A program made the position numbers and the translations under genes. The notes below the pieces were generated by a model, which was not told the DNA's origin, did no database searches, and worked only from the letters and a program-made list of their open reading frames with translations. A stretch of DNA of 32,929 nucleotides. It comes from Nitrospira sp. Its GTDB lineage: Bacteria > Nitrospirota > Nitrospiria > Nitrospirales > Nitrospiraceae. The stretch covers positions 1 to 32,929 of the forward strand of contig JARDZZ010000007.1 in NCBI GenBank assembly GCA_029240595.1. Direction: 5' to 3'. Position 1 is the first letter of the stretch, and each line of letters starts with the position of its first letter. Positions 15,435 to 22,773 of the stretch are shown piece by piece.

Positions 15435-16392
15435 GTGGGCCCAAGGTCCCGCTGTTTCTGCCCGACTCAATCCTCCCAACCAACTCATCCGGATTCCAGA
15501 CCGATCGAGCTTTCAGCAGGTCGCCACGCTGCTTGAACGTGAACGGCTGATCAGAAGCCGAGCCGCGTTCGTGTGGATGGGGCGACTCCAGTCGGCAGAT
15601 CGAAAGATCCAAGCCGGGGAATATGAGTTGAACCCTAGCATGCTGCCGGCGGAGATTCTGGCGAGGCTGCTCAACGGGCAGGTCGTGCTTCATCCGGTCC
15701 TCATCCCCGAAGGCTTGACAATGGTGCAGATTGCCGACATCTTCGGACAGCAGGGACTTGTCGATCGTGAAGAACTGCTGCGGCTCATGAAAGATCCGGC
15801 GTTTATCGCGTCGCTCGGAATCCGGGCTGACACGTTGGAAGGGTACCTGTATCCGGACACCTATAAATTTCCCAAAAGCGTCAGACCGAAAGACGTGCTC
15901 GTCACGATGGTCGAGCATCTGCGGCAGGTCTACACGGCCGATTTTCACGCCCGGGCGCAGGAATTGAAAATGAGCCAGCATGAGGTGCTGACGCTGGCAT
16001 CCGTGATTGAAAAAGAATCCGCGTCTAATGGCGAGCGGGAAGAGATTGCGGCAGTGTTCCATAACCGATTAAAGAAGCACATTCCGTTGCAGAGCGATCC
16101 GACCGTCATCTACGGCTTGCCGAACTATGATGGGAACATTCACAAAAAAGATTTGTTGAGCCCGAGTCCCTACAACACCTACCGGATCTCGGGGCTGCCT
16201 CCGGGCCCGATCGCGAACCCCGGCATTCAATCGATCCGCGCCACGCTGTATCCGTCGGATTCCCGGGCGCTCTTTTTCGTGTCCAAGAATGATGGGACGC
16301 ATCAGTTTTCGTCCACGCTTGCCGAGCACAATCAGGCGGTCGAAAAATATCAGAAGCGACCGTTTAGGCGGGCAGGGCATCCGCGCACCTGA
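15358..16392 (+). CDS. mltG: Endolytic murein transglycosylase MltG (YceG family)
   Basis: A 344-residue inner-membrane-anchored enzyme that cleaves nascent glycan strands in peptidoglycan and may set strand length. Residues 4-22 (RSIFLILLVGGAVLGMAGY) form the single membrane anchor. A LysM-like subdomain lies around residues 40-110, and the YceG domain follows. The catalytic Glu is in LASVIEKES (E218). FHNRLKKHIPLQSDPTVIYG and YRISGLPPGPIANPG are signature segments. It overlaps the end of ruvX by 77 bp, and deoC follows. The ruvX-mltG neighbourhood is common in bacteria. Confidence 0.95.
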   Translation: MKLRSIFLILLVGGAVLGMAGYQIIKWAQGPAVSARLNPPNQLIRIPDRSSFQQVATLLERERLIRSRAAFVWMGRLQSADRKIQAGEYELNPSMLPAEILARLLNGQVVLHPVLIPEGLTMVQIADIFGQQGLVDREELLRLMKDPAFIASLGIRADTLEGYLYPDTYKFPKSVRPKDVLVTMVEHLRQVYTADFHARAQELKMSQHEVLTLASVIEKESASNGEREEIAAVFHNRLKKHIPLQSDPTVIYGLPNYDGNIHKKDLLSPSPYNTYRISGLPPGPIANPGIQSIRATLYPSDSRALFFVSKNDGTHQFSSTLAEHNQAVEKYQKRPFRRAGHPRT

Positions 16393-16471
16393 GAGGGTGA
16401 TGCTCAAGTCCAGCAGTGGGCTGGGCGATGAGATCGTTAAAATTCGTCATGACCTGGAGCCAGATCGCAGC

Positions 16472-17155
16472 ATGAAACAGACGGAATGGGATCTTCCTGC
16501 GTTGATCGATCACACGATCCTGCGGCCGGAAGCGACGAGAGCCGATGTCCTGCGTCTCTGCCGGGAAGCAAAGGAGCAGGGCTTTCGAGTGATTTTTATT
16601 CCCCCCTGCTATGCGGCCGAAGCGGTCGCGGCCGTTTCGGGCTCCCCGGTCCGTGTGGGCATTCCCATTGGATTTCCGCTGGGCGGACACACCACCGGTA
16701 CGAAGGTCGCCGAAGCCCTGGAAGGAGTGCGGCAGGGCGCATCCGTGTTGGACATGGTGCTCAATGTCAGTCGATTGAAATCCGGCGATCATGATGCCGT
16801 CCGGCAAGACATTGCCGAGGTCGTGCTGGCGACTCCCCAGGCTGAGCACAAGGTCATTCTTGAAACGTGCTATCTCAGCGATCAAGAGAAAATGACGGCA
16901 TGCCGACTGGCGGTGGAAGCCGGCGCCGACTATGTGAAGACCTCGACGGGATTTGGCGCGAGCGGGGCGACCGTGTCCGACGTCAAACTGATGGTTGCGG
17001 CCGTGCAGGGCAAGGCCAAAGTCAAGGCATCCGGTGGCATTCGCGATTGGAACATGACCCGGCAGCTCCTGGAAGCCGGAGCCGACCGCATCGGCACGAG
17101 CGCGAGCCTGGCCATTCTCGATGAATGGTCGGCAGCACGGGCGATCAGGTCATGA
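16472..17155 (+). CDS. deoC: Deoxyribose-phosphate aldolase
   Basis: A 227-residue class I aldolase that splits 2-deoxyribose 5-phosphate into glyceraldehyde 3-phosphate and acetaldehyde in nucleoside salvage. LIDHTILRPEAT is the N-terminal strand. D94 in LDMVLN, the Schiff-base K156 in VKTSTGFG and K185 in VKASGGIRD match the catalytic set. The chosen ATG at 16472 fits the family length. An ATG at 16400 directly after GAGAGGG would add 24 residues and cannot be excluded. It lies 79 bp after mltG and 3 bp before the PilZ gene. The DeoB-like gene just downstream acts in the same pathway. Confidence 0.95.
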   Translation: MKQTEWDLPALIDHTILRPEATRADVLRLCREAKEQGFRVIFIPPCYAAEAVAAVSGSPVRVGIPIGFPLGGHTTGTKVAEALEGVRQGASVLDMVLNVSRLKSGDHDAVRQDIAEVVLATPQAEHKVILETCYLSDQEKMTACRLAVEAGADYVKTSTGFGASGATVSDVKLMVAAVQGKAKVKASGGIRDWNMTRQLLEAGADRIGTSASLAILDEWSAARAIRS

Positions 17156-17158
17156 GTC

Positions 17159-17413
17159 ATGGCCTTGCATAGGGATGTCCGCTATCAGGTCCAATGTCCC
17201 GTGGCCTTCGTGGTGGACGGGAAACCGGGGCAGGGCACGACGTTCAACCTTTCGCGCGGCGGCTGTGCCATTGATTCAGACCTGTATGCGGCCATTGACG
17301 ATCCGATTAGCCTGCATATCACGGTTTCATCCCAGCCGACGCCGATCGCCATCGAGCTTGGCAAGGTCCGCTGGGCCATTAACCTCCTGATGCGATCATT
17401 CCCGCCGCGCTAG
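17159..17413 (+). CDS. Short PilZ domain protein
   Basis: An 84-residue cytoplasmic protein with the two c-di-GMP binding motifs of PilZ domains: an R-x-x-x-R type patch at the N-terminus (HRDVRYQVQ) and NLSRGGCAIDS, matching [D/N]xSxxG. Strands such as PVAFVV, ISLHITVSS and IAIELGKVRWAI follow. PilZ domains usually run about 100 residues and end with a GxxF strand. This one stops after RWAINLLMRSFPPR, so it is short or C-terminally truncated. The ATG is 3 bp after the deoC stop, so translation is likely coupled. It could sense c-di-GMP, which the HD-GYP-like protein nearby might degrade, but no direct link is shown. Confidence 0.75.
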   Translation: MALHRDVRYQVQCPVAFVVDGKPGQGTTFNLSRGGCAIDSDLYAAIDDPISLHITVSSQPTPIAIELGKVRWAINLLMRSFPPR

Positions 17414-17455
17414 CCCTGGTCACCTCGCCTGTGATGGCTTCACTCATGAGACGAT

Positions 17456-17483
17456 TTGCGGCTCGACCCCCATCTGTTATAGT
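17456..17483 (+). promoter_or_regulatory. Candidate promoter for the DeoB-like gene
   Basis: TTGCGG (17456-17461) and TATAGT (17478-17483) are separated by 16 bp. The -10 box ends 6 bp before the ATG, and there is no Shine-Dalgarno between them, so transcription may start at or next to the start codon. Confidence 0.45.
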
Positions 17484-17489
17484 GCGCCC

Positions 17490-18647
17490 ATGATCAAACG
17501 CGTGATTCTACTTGTGGTCGAGGGCCTGGGCGTCGGAGCCACGGACGATGCGTCCACGTATGGCGATACCTCCTGCCATACGCTGGCACACCTGGCCGAG
17601 AGCGCGGGCGGACTCAGTCTGCCGACGCTCGAATCGCTCGGGCTTGGCCACGTGACCACCATTCAAGGCGTCCGATCGATGGCGCAACCGGTCGGGTGTT
17701 TCGGCCGTCTGGGATTCAAAAGCAAGGGAGTGGACTCACTGGTCGGCTATTGGGAGATTGCCGGATGTGTTTCCGAGGAAGAGGGCCGAACGTTTCCAAA
17801 CGGGTATTCGACAGCGGCCATCGCAGCCCTGGAAGCGGCACTGGGACACAAGGTCGTGGGTGGACGTGTGGCGTCCGGTGAGGAGGCTCTGAAAGAGTTC
17901 GGCGCACGCCATCTCTCGGACGGAGCGCCGATTGTCTGGACGGACGGCCGGCAAACGTGTCACGTGGCCGCGCATGACAGCGTGTGGAGCGGTGAGGTGT
18001 TGTATCAACGGGTTCGAGAGTCCAGAAAAGCGCTGAGAGACGCCTGGGGCATGCGGCGGCTCGTCGCACATCCGCTCATCGGAGCTGTCGGGGCGCTGCG
18101 ATTCGGACCGGGCCGGAAGGATTACGCCGGTGAGCCGCCGGGCCAGACGATGCTGGATCTCTTGAATCGGGCGAGTCAGATCTTGATCGGAGTCGGGAAG
18201 GTGGGTGATTTGTTCGGCGGCAGGGGATTGACCAGGTCGGTGGTCACCTCCTCCTGGAGTCAGGCCCTGGATGAAGTCAGCGGCATGTTCAATAAAGTGC
18301 CCCGCGGGTTGATCTTTGCCGGACTGGACGTGATCGGTTCGGACGCGGTGAACTCCGCTGCGGCCATTGAGGAGTTCGATCGACGGCTTCCGGCATTCTT
18401 GGATCAATTGCGCCCGGGCGATCTGTTTATCATCACCGGCGACCATGGACGAGATCCAAACAAGCCTCATGCGGTTCCGACCCGCGAGTGGGTACCGCTT
18501 CTCATCACCGGCCCCAAACTCGCCCAGGGGGTGAACTTTGGTCTGAGACCGACAGCCTCTGACCTCGGTCAAACCGTCGTCGAAGCGCTGAAAGGGGAAT
18601 CCTTGACCGTCGGAGAAAGTTTTCTCGACGTGCTGAGGCCGGGATGA
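17490..18647 (+). CDS. Phosphopentomutase-like protein (alkaline phosphatase superfamily)
   Basis: 385 residues, close to the 390-410 of DeoB, which interconverts (deoxy)ribose 1- and 5-phosphate with two manganese ions. The DeoB framework is clear: an N-terminal strand, a TLAHLAE helix, YWEIAG for HWEIMG, IVWTDGRQTCHVAAHDSV, RKDYAGEPPGQT, IGVGKVGDLFGG and ITGDHGRDP. Against the family pattern recalled from memory, the N-terminal metal Asp is Glu11 (VVEGLG for LDSxG). The phospho-acceptor Thr region KDT is VDS with Ser83. The FDxxxGHR segment is LDVIGSD, losing a His, and the DHTRE His is Pro330. D280, D318 and H319 remain. This may be an altered-specificity or inactive paralogue. It has its own promoter-like sequence and lies 3' of deoC. 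Confidence 0.8.
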   Translation: MIKRVILLVVEGLGVGATDDASTYGDTSCHTLAHLAESAGGLSLPTLESLGLGHVTTIQGVRSMAQPVGCFGRLGFKSKGVDSLVGYWEIAGCVSEEEGRTFPNGYSTAAIAALEAALGHKVVGGRVASGEEALKEFGARHLSDGAPIVWTDGRQTCHVAAHDSVWSGEVLYQRVRESRKALRDAWGMRRLVAHPLIGAVGALRFGPGRKDYAGEPPGQTMLDLLNRASQILIGVGKVGDLFGGRGLTRSVVTSSWSQALDEVSGMFNKVPRGLIFAGLDVIGSDAVNSAAAIEEFDRRLPAFLDQLRPGDLFIITGDHGRDPNKPHAVPTREWVPLLITGPKLAQGVNFGLRPTASDLGQTVVEALKGESLTVGESFLDVLRPG

Positions 18648-18705
18648 CCAACATGACGCTTGTCGTCCGGACAGCCGGAGCAGTGAGCCGAGTGGACTCT
18701 TTCTG

Positions 18706-19164
18706 ATGACGTATGAAGAAAAGCTTACATCCCTGGGATTAGAACTGCCGGAGGCGCCGAAGCCCGTGGCAACCTATGTCCCTGCCGTGCGGACCGGCAA
18801 TTTGTTATTTTTGTCGGGCGTCCTGCCGATGCGAAACGGACAATTGGCATTCACCGGCAAGCTCGGACGTGATTTGACCGTTCCGGAAGGGGTCGAAGCA
18901 GCCAAGGTCGCGATTCTCAATGCTCTTGCCATTGCGAAACAGGAACTGGGAAGTCTCGATCGCATCACGCGCGTCGTGAAAGTGGTCGGTCACGTCGCCT
19001 CGGCTGACGGATTTGCCGAGCAGCCGCAGGTGTTAAACGGCGCCTCCGATCTGCTCGTTGCGATCTTCGGGGACGCAGGACGGCATGCGCGCGTCGCCAC
19101 TGGTGCCGCCGAACTCCCGCGAGGCGCCGCGGTGGAAATCGAAGTCATCTTGGCTGTTTCCTGA
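18706..19164 (+). CDS. RidA (YjgF/YER057c) family protein
   Basis: A 152-residue protein of the RidA superfamily, small trimeric proteins of which the best known hydrolyse reactive enamine/imine intermediates of amino-acid metabolism. [29 protein letters not shown], the helix [18 protein letters not shown], and [15 protein letters not shown] match the fold. The C-terminal [24 protein letters not shown] contains the conserved Arg and the LP-x-x-A-x-VE-x-E ending. It belongs to the subgroup with a longer N-terminal segment ([15 protein letters not shown]) rather than to archetypal RidA. The ATG has only a weak ribosome-binding site. It is 58 bp after the DeoB-like gene and may be co-transcribed with it. 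Confidence 0.88.
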   Translation: MTYEEKLTSLGLELPEAPKPVATYVPAVRTGNLLFLSGVLPMRNGQLAFTGKLGRDLTVPEGVEAAKVAILNALAIAKQELGSLDRITRVVKVVGHVASADGFAEQPQVLNGASDLLVAIFGDAGRHARVATGAAELPRGAAVEIEVILAVS

Positions 19165-19208
19165 AGAAAATGAAGGGCCTAGAGGCCGGTGTCCCTGCGC
19201 TCTGCGGC

Positions 19209-19238
19209 TTGACACCCGAAAAAACCGCTTGTTATAGT
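19209..19238 (+). promoter_or_regulatory. Strong sigma-70 type promoter of the IPT/YCF48 pair
   Basis: A perfect TTGACA (19209-19214) and TATAGT (19233-19238) are spaced by 18 bp, the best promoter match in the window. It predicts a leader of about 80 bases before the ATG at 19323, and it argues against translation starts upstream of it. Confidence 0.75.
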
Positions 19239-19285
19239 CCGTCGTCCCTCGCTTCACGCTGTACCCCGGTTGCCCTCCAGACTCG

Positions 19286-19309
19286 TGCGTGGGGTTCTCG
19301 TGCCACGCA
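19286..19309 (+). promoter_or_regulatory. Hairpin in the 5' leader of the IPT-domain gene
   Basis: Seven-base perfect arms TGCGTGG (19286-19292) and CCACGCA (19303-19309) enclose a 10-base loop, 13 bp before the ATG. It sits close to the weak AGGG ribosome-binding sequence (19309-19312) and could affect its access. Confidence 0.35.
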
Positions 19310-19322
19310 GGGCTCTCAACAC

Positions 19323-21020
19323 ATGATGGTCAAGACCTATCTCAGTCGTTGGATCATTGTCTTCGGCACTGTCTTGCTGGTGGCCTTGGGCAGTGATCAG
19401 GGGACGGATGCTTCGCCCTCCGCCCGTCTCGAACTGCAGCCTGCGACCGGCGTCCCCGGCGCGACGGTCTCTATCGTCGGCAAGGGATTGGGTCACTTCA
19501 AGTCTGCTCAAGTGAACCGCGTGTTGTTCCGAGGAGTGCCAGCGCTGATCCAACGTTGGGATGCAGACGTCGTGGAAGTGAAAGTGCCGTTCAAAGCACA
19601 GACCGGTCCGGTTGAGGTGCTGATCGGCAAGAAGAAACTCGCGGCCGGTACCTTTTCGGTCGTCTATCCGAAAATTCTTTCCATTCATCCTCCCGCCATC
19701 GAGCCTGGCCATGCAGTCGAAATCGTGGGCGAGCATTTTGGCATCACAGCCGGACCCCGTGATCCCAACACGATGTTCGGCGTCAACGACGTGATGGTGG
19801 GAAACTTAGTGGTCAGGCCACGACGCTGGAAGGACGATAAAATCGAAGTGGACGTGCCGGCCAATGCGACGTCCGGAGACATCGCCGTTCGCTTGGCTTC
19901 TTCCGATCCCTTGCCCGACGGATCGTGCTGCGCCCCGGTTCAACATACCGTCAGCAACGCCGTTTCGCTGAAACTGATTCCGACTGTGCAGGTTGATCCG
20001 CTGACCGGCCCCGTCGGCACGAAAGTCGTGCTGTTCGGGCAGGGATTTGGTCAAGAAAGGACGGCCGGCGATCTCATTACGATCGGCGGACATGAGGCCC
20101 CGGTTGCACAGTGGAGCGATCGCGCGATCGTGGTGCATGTGCCTCTCAATGCGGAAACAGGACCGGTGGTGTTATCCCGTCAAGGACAAGACCGGACGCT
20201 GGGGACCTTTACCGTCCAGACTCCTAAAGCCACGGGACTCTCTCCTGCGAGCGCCCCCATCGGCACGCTGGTCAGAATCCACGGAGAGCACTTTGGCGCG
20301 TACTCAGAGAGCGGTGCGACGCCCTACAACTATACGGACTTCAATACCGGTCAAAATCGCGTGGAAATCGGCGGTGCACCGGCGGTGATTTACCGTTGGC
20401 ACGACGATCGGATCGATGTCTGGGTGCCATTCAGCGCCAAAAGTGGTCCAGTCGTGGTCACCCGCGGGGCGCCCAAGCCGGCGGCGGATGGATCCTGCTG
20501 CGGCGAACGAGGGACGGTATCGACAACCGCCGGAACGTTCACCCTTGTTGTGCCGACGATCGAGTCCTTCACGCCTGCTTCAGCCGGGTTGGATGAAGTG
20601 GTGACCATCAAAGGGTCCGGATTCGGCTCGTTTATCAAGACGACGGAAGCGACACAGCCGGGACTTGGAGAGGGCGCCTTCAAGCGCAATCAGATCGAAC
20701 TCGGCGAAAACGTCTCGCGAACCGAGGTCCTGTTCAATAACATCGGCGCCATTGTGGTGTCCTGGACCGATACGGAAATCAAAGCGCGCGTCCCGCATCG
20801 TCATTTGTTCGGCATTGGCAAGCCGGGACAGTTCAATGCTGATCTCTCGACCGGTCCCCTGATCATCCGCCGGGGCTCCTGGGATCTGCTTCCGGATGGC
20901 ACCTGCTGTACCCCGAAAAAGTGGGTGACGCTCGAAGCCGGCACGTTCACGATCGAAGCCAAGGGGATGCCCGACCAGAGCTTTTTCCAGTCAAGACCAG
21001 AAGGCAGCACCAACGACTGA
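19323..21020 (+). CDS. Exported protein with five IPT/TIG domains and repeated DG[S/T]CC motifs
   Basis: A 565-residue protein with a signal peptide or membrane anchor at residues 7-30. Five IPT/TIG (Ig-like) repeats follow, starting near residues 36, 117, 221, 304 and 407. Each opens with a P-x-x-x-x-x-G pattern (for example TGVPGATVSIVGKGLG) and carries a W-x-D-x-x-I/V-x-V-x-V-P strand. Three repeats contain P/A-D-G-S/T-C-C, giving C202-C203, C392-C393 and C528-C529. These are the only cysteines in the protein, suggesting structural vicinal disulfides, or metal or redox roles. The start at 19323 was chosen because it lies about 80 bp downstream of a strong promoter and begins the signal peptide; AGGG is about 10 bases before it. 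The YCF48 gene begins 4 bp after its stop. IPT domains generally bind proteins or carbohydrates; the role here is unknown. Confidence 0.88.
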   Translation: MMVKTYLSRWIIVFGTVLLVALGSDQGTDASPSARLELQPATGVPGATVSIVGKGLGHFKSAQVNRVLFRGVPALIQRWDADVVEVKVPFKAQTGPVEVLIGKKKLAAGTFSVVYPKILSIHPPAIEPGHAVEIVGEHFGITAGPRDPNTMFGVNDVMVGNLVVRPRRWKDDKIEVDVPANATSGDIAVRLASSDPLPDGSCCAPVQHTVSNAVSLKLIPTVQVDPLTGPVGTKVVLFGQGFGQERTAGDLITIGGHEAPVAQWSDRAIVVHVPLNAETGPVVLSRQGQDRTLGTFTVQTPKATGLSPASAPIGTLVRIHGEHFGAYSESGATPYNYTDFNTGQNRVEIGGAPAVIYRWHDDRIDVWVPFSAKSGPVVVTRGAPKPAADGSCCGERGTVSTTAGTFTLVVPTIESFTPASAGLDEVVTIKGSGFGSFIKTTEATQPGLGEGAFKRNQIELGENVSRTEVLFNNIGAIVVSWTDTEIKARVPHRHLFGIGKPGQFNADLSTGPLIIRRGSWDLLPDGTCCTPKKWVTLEAGTFTIEAKGMPDQSFFQSRPEGSTND

Positions 21021-21024
21021 CAGG

Positions 21025-21999
21025 ATGGTGAAAAGGCCTTTGACATTCTTTTTGAGTATCCTGCTTGTGTTTCCTCTCGTTTTCGCAGTTCCATCCGTCG
21101 TAGTGGCTGAACCTCAAGTCAAAGCAGCTCCTCAAAAAACGGGGACGGAAGTGACGCTCATGAGCGTCTATTTCCGCGATGCCAACCTGGGATGGGCGGT
21201 CGGCTCCGGAGGGACGGTCGTCAAGACCGTCGACGGCGGGCAAAAATGGAAGAAACAGGCCAGCGGCACTTCGGTACAACTGACGGGCGTATTTTTTGTC
21301 GACGACAAACAGGGATGGATCATCGGTGCTAATGGCACGATCCGCCATACAATGGACGGAGGCTCCAGTTGGAGGGCGCAACCCATCGAGACAGTGGCGC
21401 CCATGTATGGGTTGTCCTTCGTCTCGCCGGACGAGGGGTGGGTCGTCGGAGGCAACGGAACGATCCTTCATACGACCGATGGAGGAGCCCACTGGACGGA
21501 TCAGTCCAGTCCCACCACCGCGGCTCTCTATGCCGTGCAATTTCTCACGCCGAAGCGGGGAACTGCCGTGGGCGCCGTGGGGACCGTCCTGGCCACGGAA
21601 GATGGCGGGACCACCTGGCTGGCTCAGGAAACCCAGGGATCCGTCACGTTGTTTGATGTCTATTTTTCCGATCCAATGACCGGGTGGGTGGTGGGCAATG
21701 CAGGCGCCATGTTTCAGACGACCGACGGAGGGGGCCGCTGGGTCGATCGGACCCTCCCTTGTTCACGGACCTGCACGAGGCTGACGGACTTGCTTCGCAT
21801 TCGTTTCACCGACCCGAAAACCGGCTGGATCGTGGGCGAACGCGGGATGGCCTACCATACAGCGGACAGCGGATTCACCTGGGAGGAACAGGGAGCGGTC
21901 GCGAATGTCTCGCTTTTCGGCTTGTCCTTTCCTACGACCCTGCACGGCTGGGCCAGCGGAGAAAAGGGCACCGTCGTGCACCTCAAGTTAAGCAAGTAA
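21025..21999 (+). CDS. Exported YCF48/Hcf136-like beta-propeller protein
   Basis: A 324-residue protein with a signal peptide (residues 4-28, ending VVVAEP). Seven repeats follow, about 40-45 residues each, with the pattern GWxVGxxGTxxxTxDGGxxW (first LGWAVGSGGTVVKTVDGG, then QGWIIGANGTIRHTMDGG and so on). This predicts a seven-bladed propeller. YCF48/Hcf136 proteins assist photosystem II assembly in phototrophs; non-photosynthetic bacteria carry paralogues of unknown role, probably scaffolds for exported complexes. Blade five to six has an insertion with CSRTC (C246, C250), the only cysteines. The gene begins 4 bp after the IPT-domain gene, so the two are almost surely one operon and may work on the same extracytoplasmic target. 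It converges with rsmE. Confidence 0.92.
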   Translation: MVKRPLTFFLSILLVFPLVFAVPSVVVAEPQVKAAPQKTGTEVTLMSVYFRDANLGWAVGSGGTVVKTVDGGQKWKKQASGTSVQLTGVFFVDDKQGWIIGANGTIRHTMDGGSSWRAQPIETVAPMYGLSFVSPDEGWVVGGNGTILHTTDGGAHWTDQSSPTTAALYAVQFLTPKRGTAVGAVGTVLATEDGGTTWLAQETQGSVTLFDVYFSDPMTGWVVGNAGAMFQTTDGGGRWVDRTLPCSRTCTRLTDLLRIRFTDPKTGWIVGERGMAYHTADSGFTWEEQGAVANVSLFGLSFPTTLHGWASGEKGTVVHLKLSK

Positions 22000-22001
22000 G
22001 A

Positions 22002-22742
22002 CTATCCCAATTCGCCGAACCTCGACTGCAGCACGCTCATGGCGGCGAGTGCCGCCGTTTCCGCTCGAAGGATACGTTTCCCCATGGTGATGGCCTGACA
22101 GCCCTGTTCTTGGGCGAGGCGCAATTCATCTTTGTCCCAGCCGCCTTCCGGTCCAACGACGAGGAGGATTGTGCGCTCTGCACCCAGGTTGGCTGCCATG
22201 CCCGTCAACGAGGCTCCGTCCGATCGTTCGGCTAAGAAGAGTTTGATGGCGCTGGCGTCATACGCGGTCATGACCTGAGAGAGCGTAGCCGGTTCATCGA
22301 TTGTCGGCACCGACCACCGCTCAGACTGCTGTGCGGCTTCGAGGGCAATGCGCTGCCATCTCGCTCGTTGATGATCGAGGCGTTCGGCACGAGGCTTGAC
22401 GACACCGTGAGTCGTCACCACCGGCGCGATCCGATCGACACCCAGCTCCGTAGCCTTTTGGATGATCCAATCCATCTTCTCCCCTTTGAGGAGGGCTTGA
22501 GCCAGGACGATCGAGGGACTGGTTTTCGGCGGAGCGGTTGTCGTCTCAAGAATGCGCGCAGTGAGGTGACCGGCCGTGATCTCACCCACCTCCGTGCGGT
22601 AGCGTCGGCCAGCATCGTCGGTCACTGTGAGCGCCTCACCCGGCTGCAATCTGAGGCTCTGGCGCAGATGATGGAGCAAGGGGCCCGTGATACGCACGGT
22701 CGGCGGGACGACCGAATCGGCTGCCACGAAAAACGTCGGCAT
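22002..22742 (-). CDS. rsmE: 16S rRNA (uracil1498-N3)-methyltransferase
   Basis: A 246-residue SPOUT-class methyltransferase that methylates N3 of U1498 in 16S rRNA within the 30S subunit. The N-terminal PUA-like domain includes HHLRQSLRLQPGEALTVTD. The SPOUT domain contains LAQALLKGEKMDWIIQKATELG, the SQRW-like segment AAQQSERW, and the knot region LLVVGPEGGWDKDEL followed by MGKRILRAETAALAA, which binds S-adenosylmethionine. The length is normal. It is 31 bp downstream of dnaJ, a common arrangement, and probably shares the chaperone transcript. Its stop lies only 2 bp from the end of the convergent YCF48 gene. Confidence 0.96.
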   Translation of the reverse strand: MPTFFVAADSVVPPTVRITGPLLHHLRQSLRLQPGEALTVTDDAGRRYRTEVGEITAGHLTARILETTTAPPKTSPSIVLAQALLKGEKMDWIIQKATELGVDRIAPVVTTHGVVKPRAERLDHQRARWQRIALEAAQQSERWSVPTIDEPATLSQVMTAYDASAIKLFLAERSDGASLTGMAANLGAERTILLVVGPEGGWDKDELRLAQEQGCQAITMGKRILRAETAALAAMSVLQSRFGELG

Positions 22743-22773
22743 GCGGAAAGGAATCTCGAGTGGGTTGCGCGCG

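Noticed and set aside
15271-16062. 263-residue antisense frame over ruvX and mltG
   Set aside because: Both genes on the other strand have complete family motifs; the antisense protein has shadow-like composition.
19170-19322. Upstream in-frame start for the IPT-domain gene
   Set aside because: It would precede the strong promoter at 19209-19238 and place 51 unrelated residues before an obvious signal peptide.
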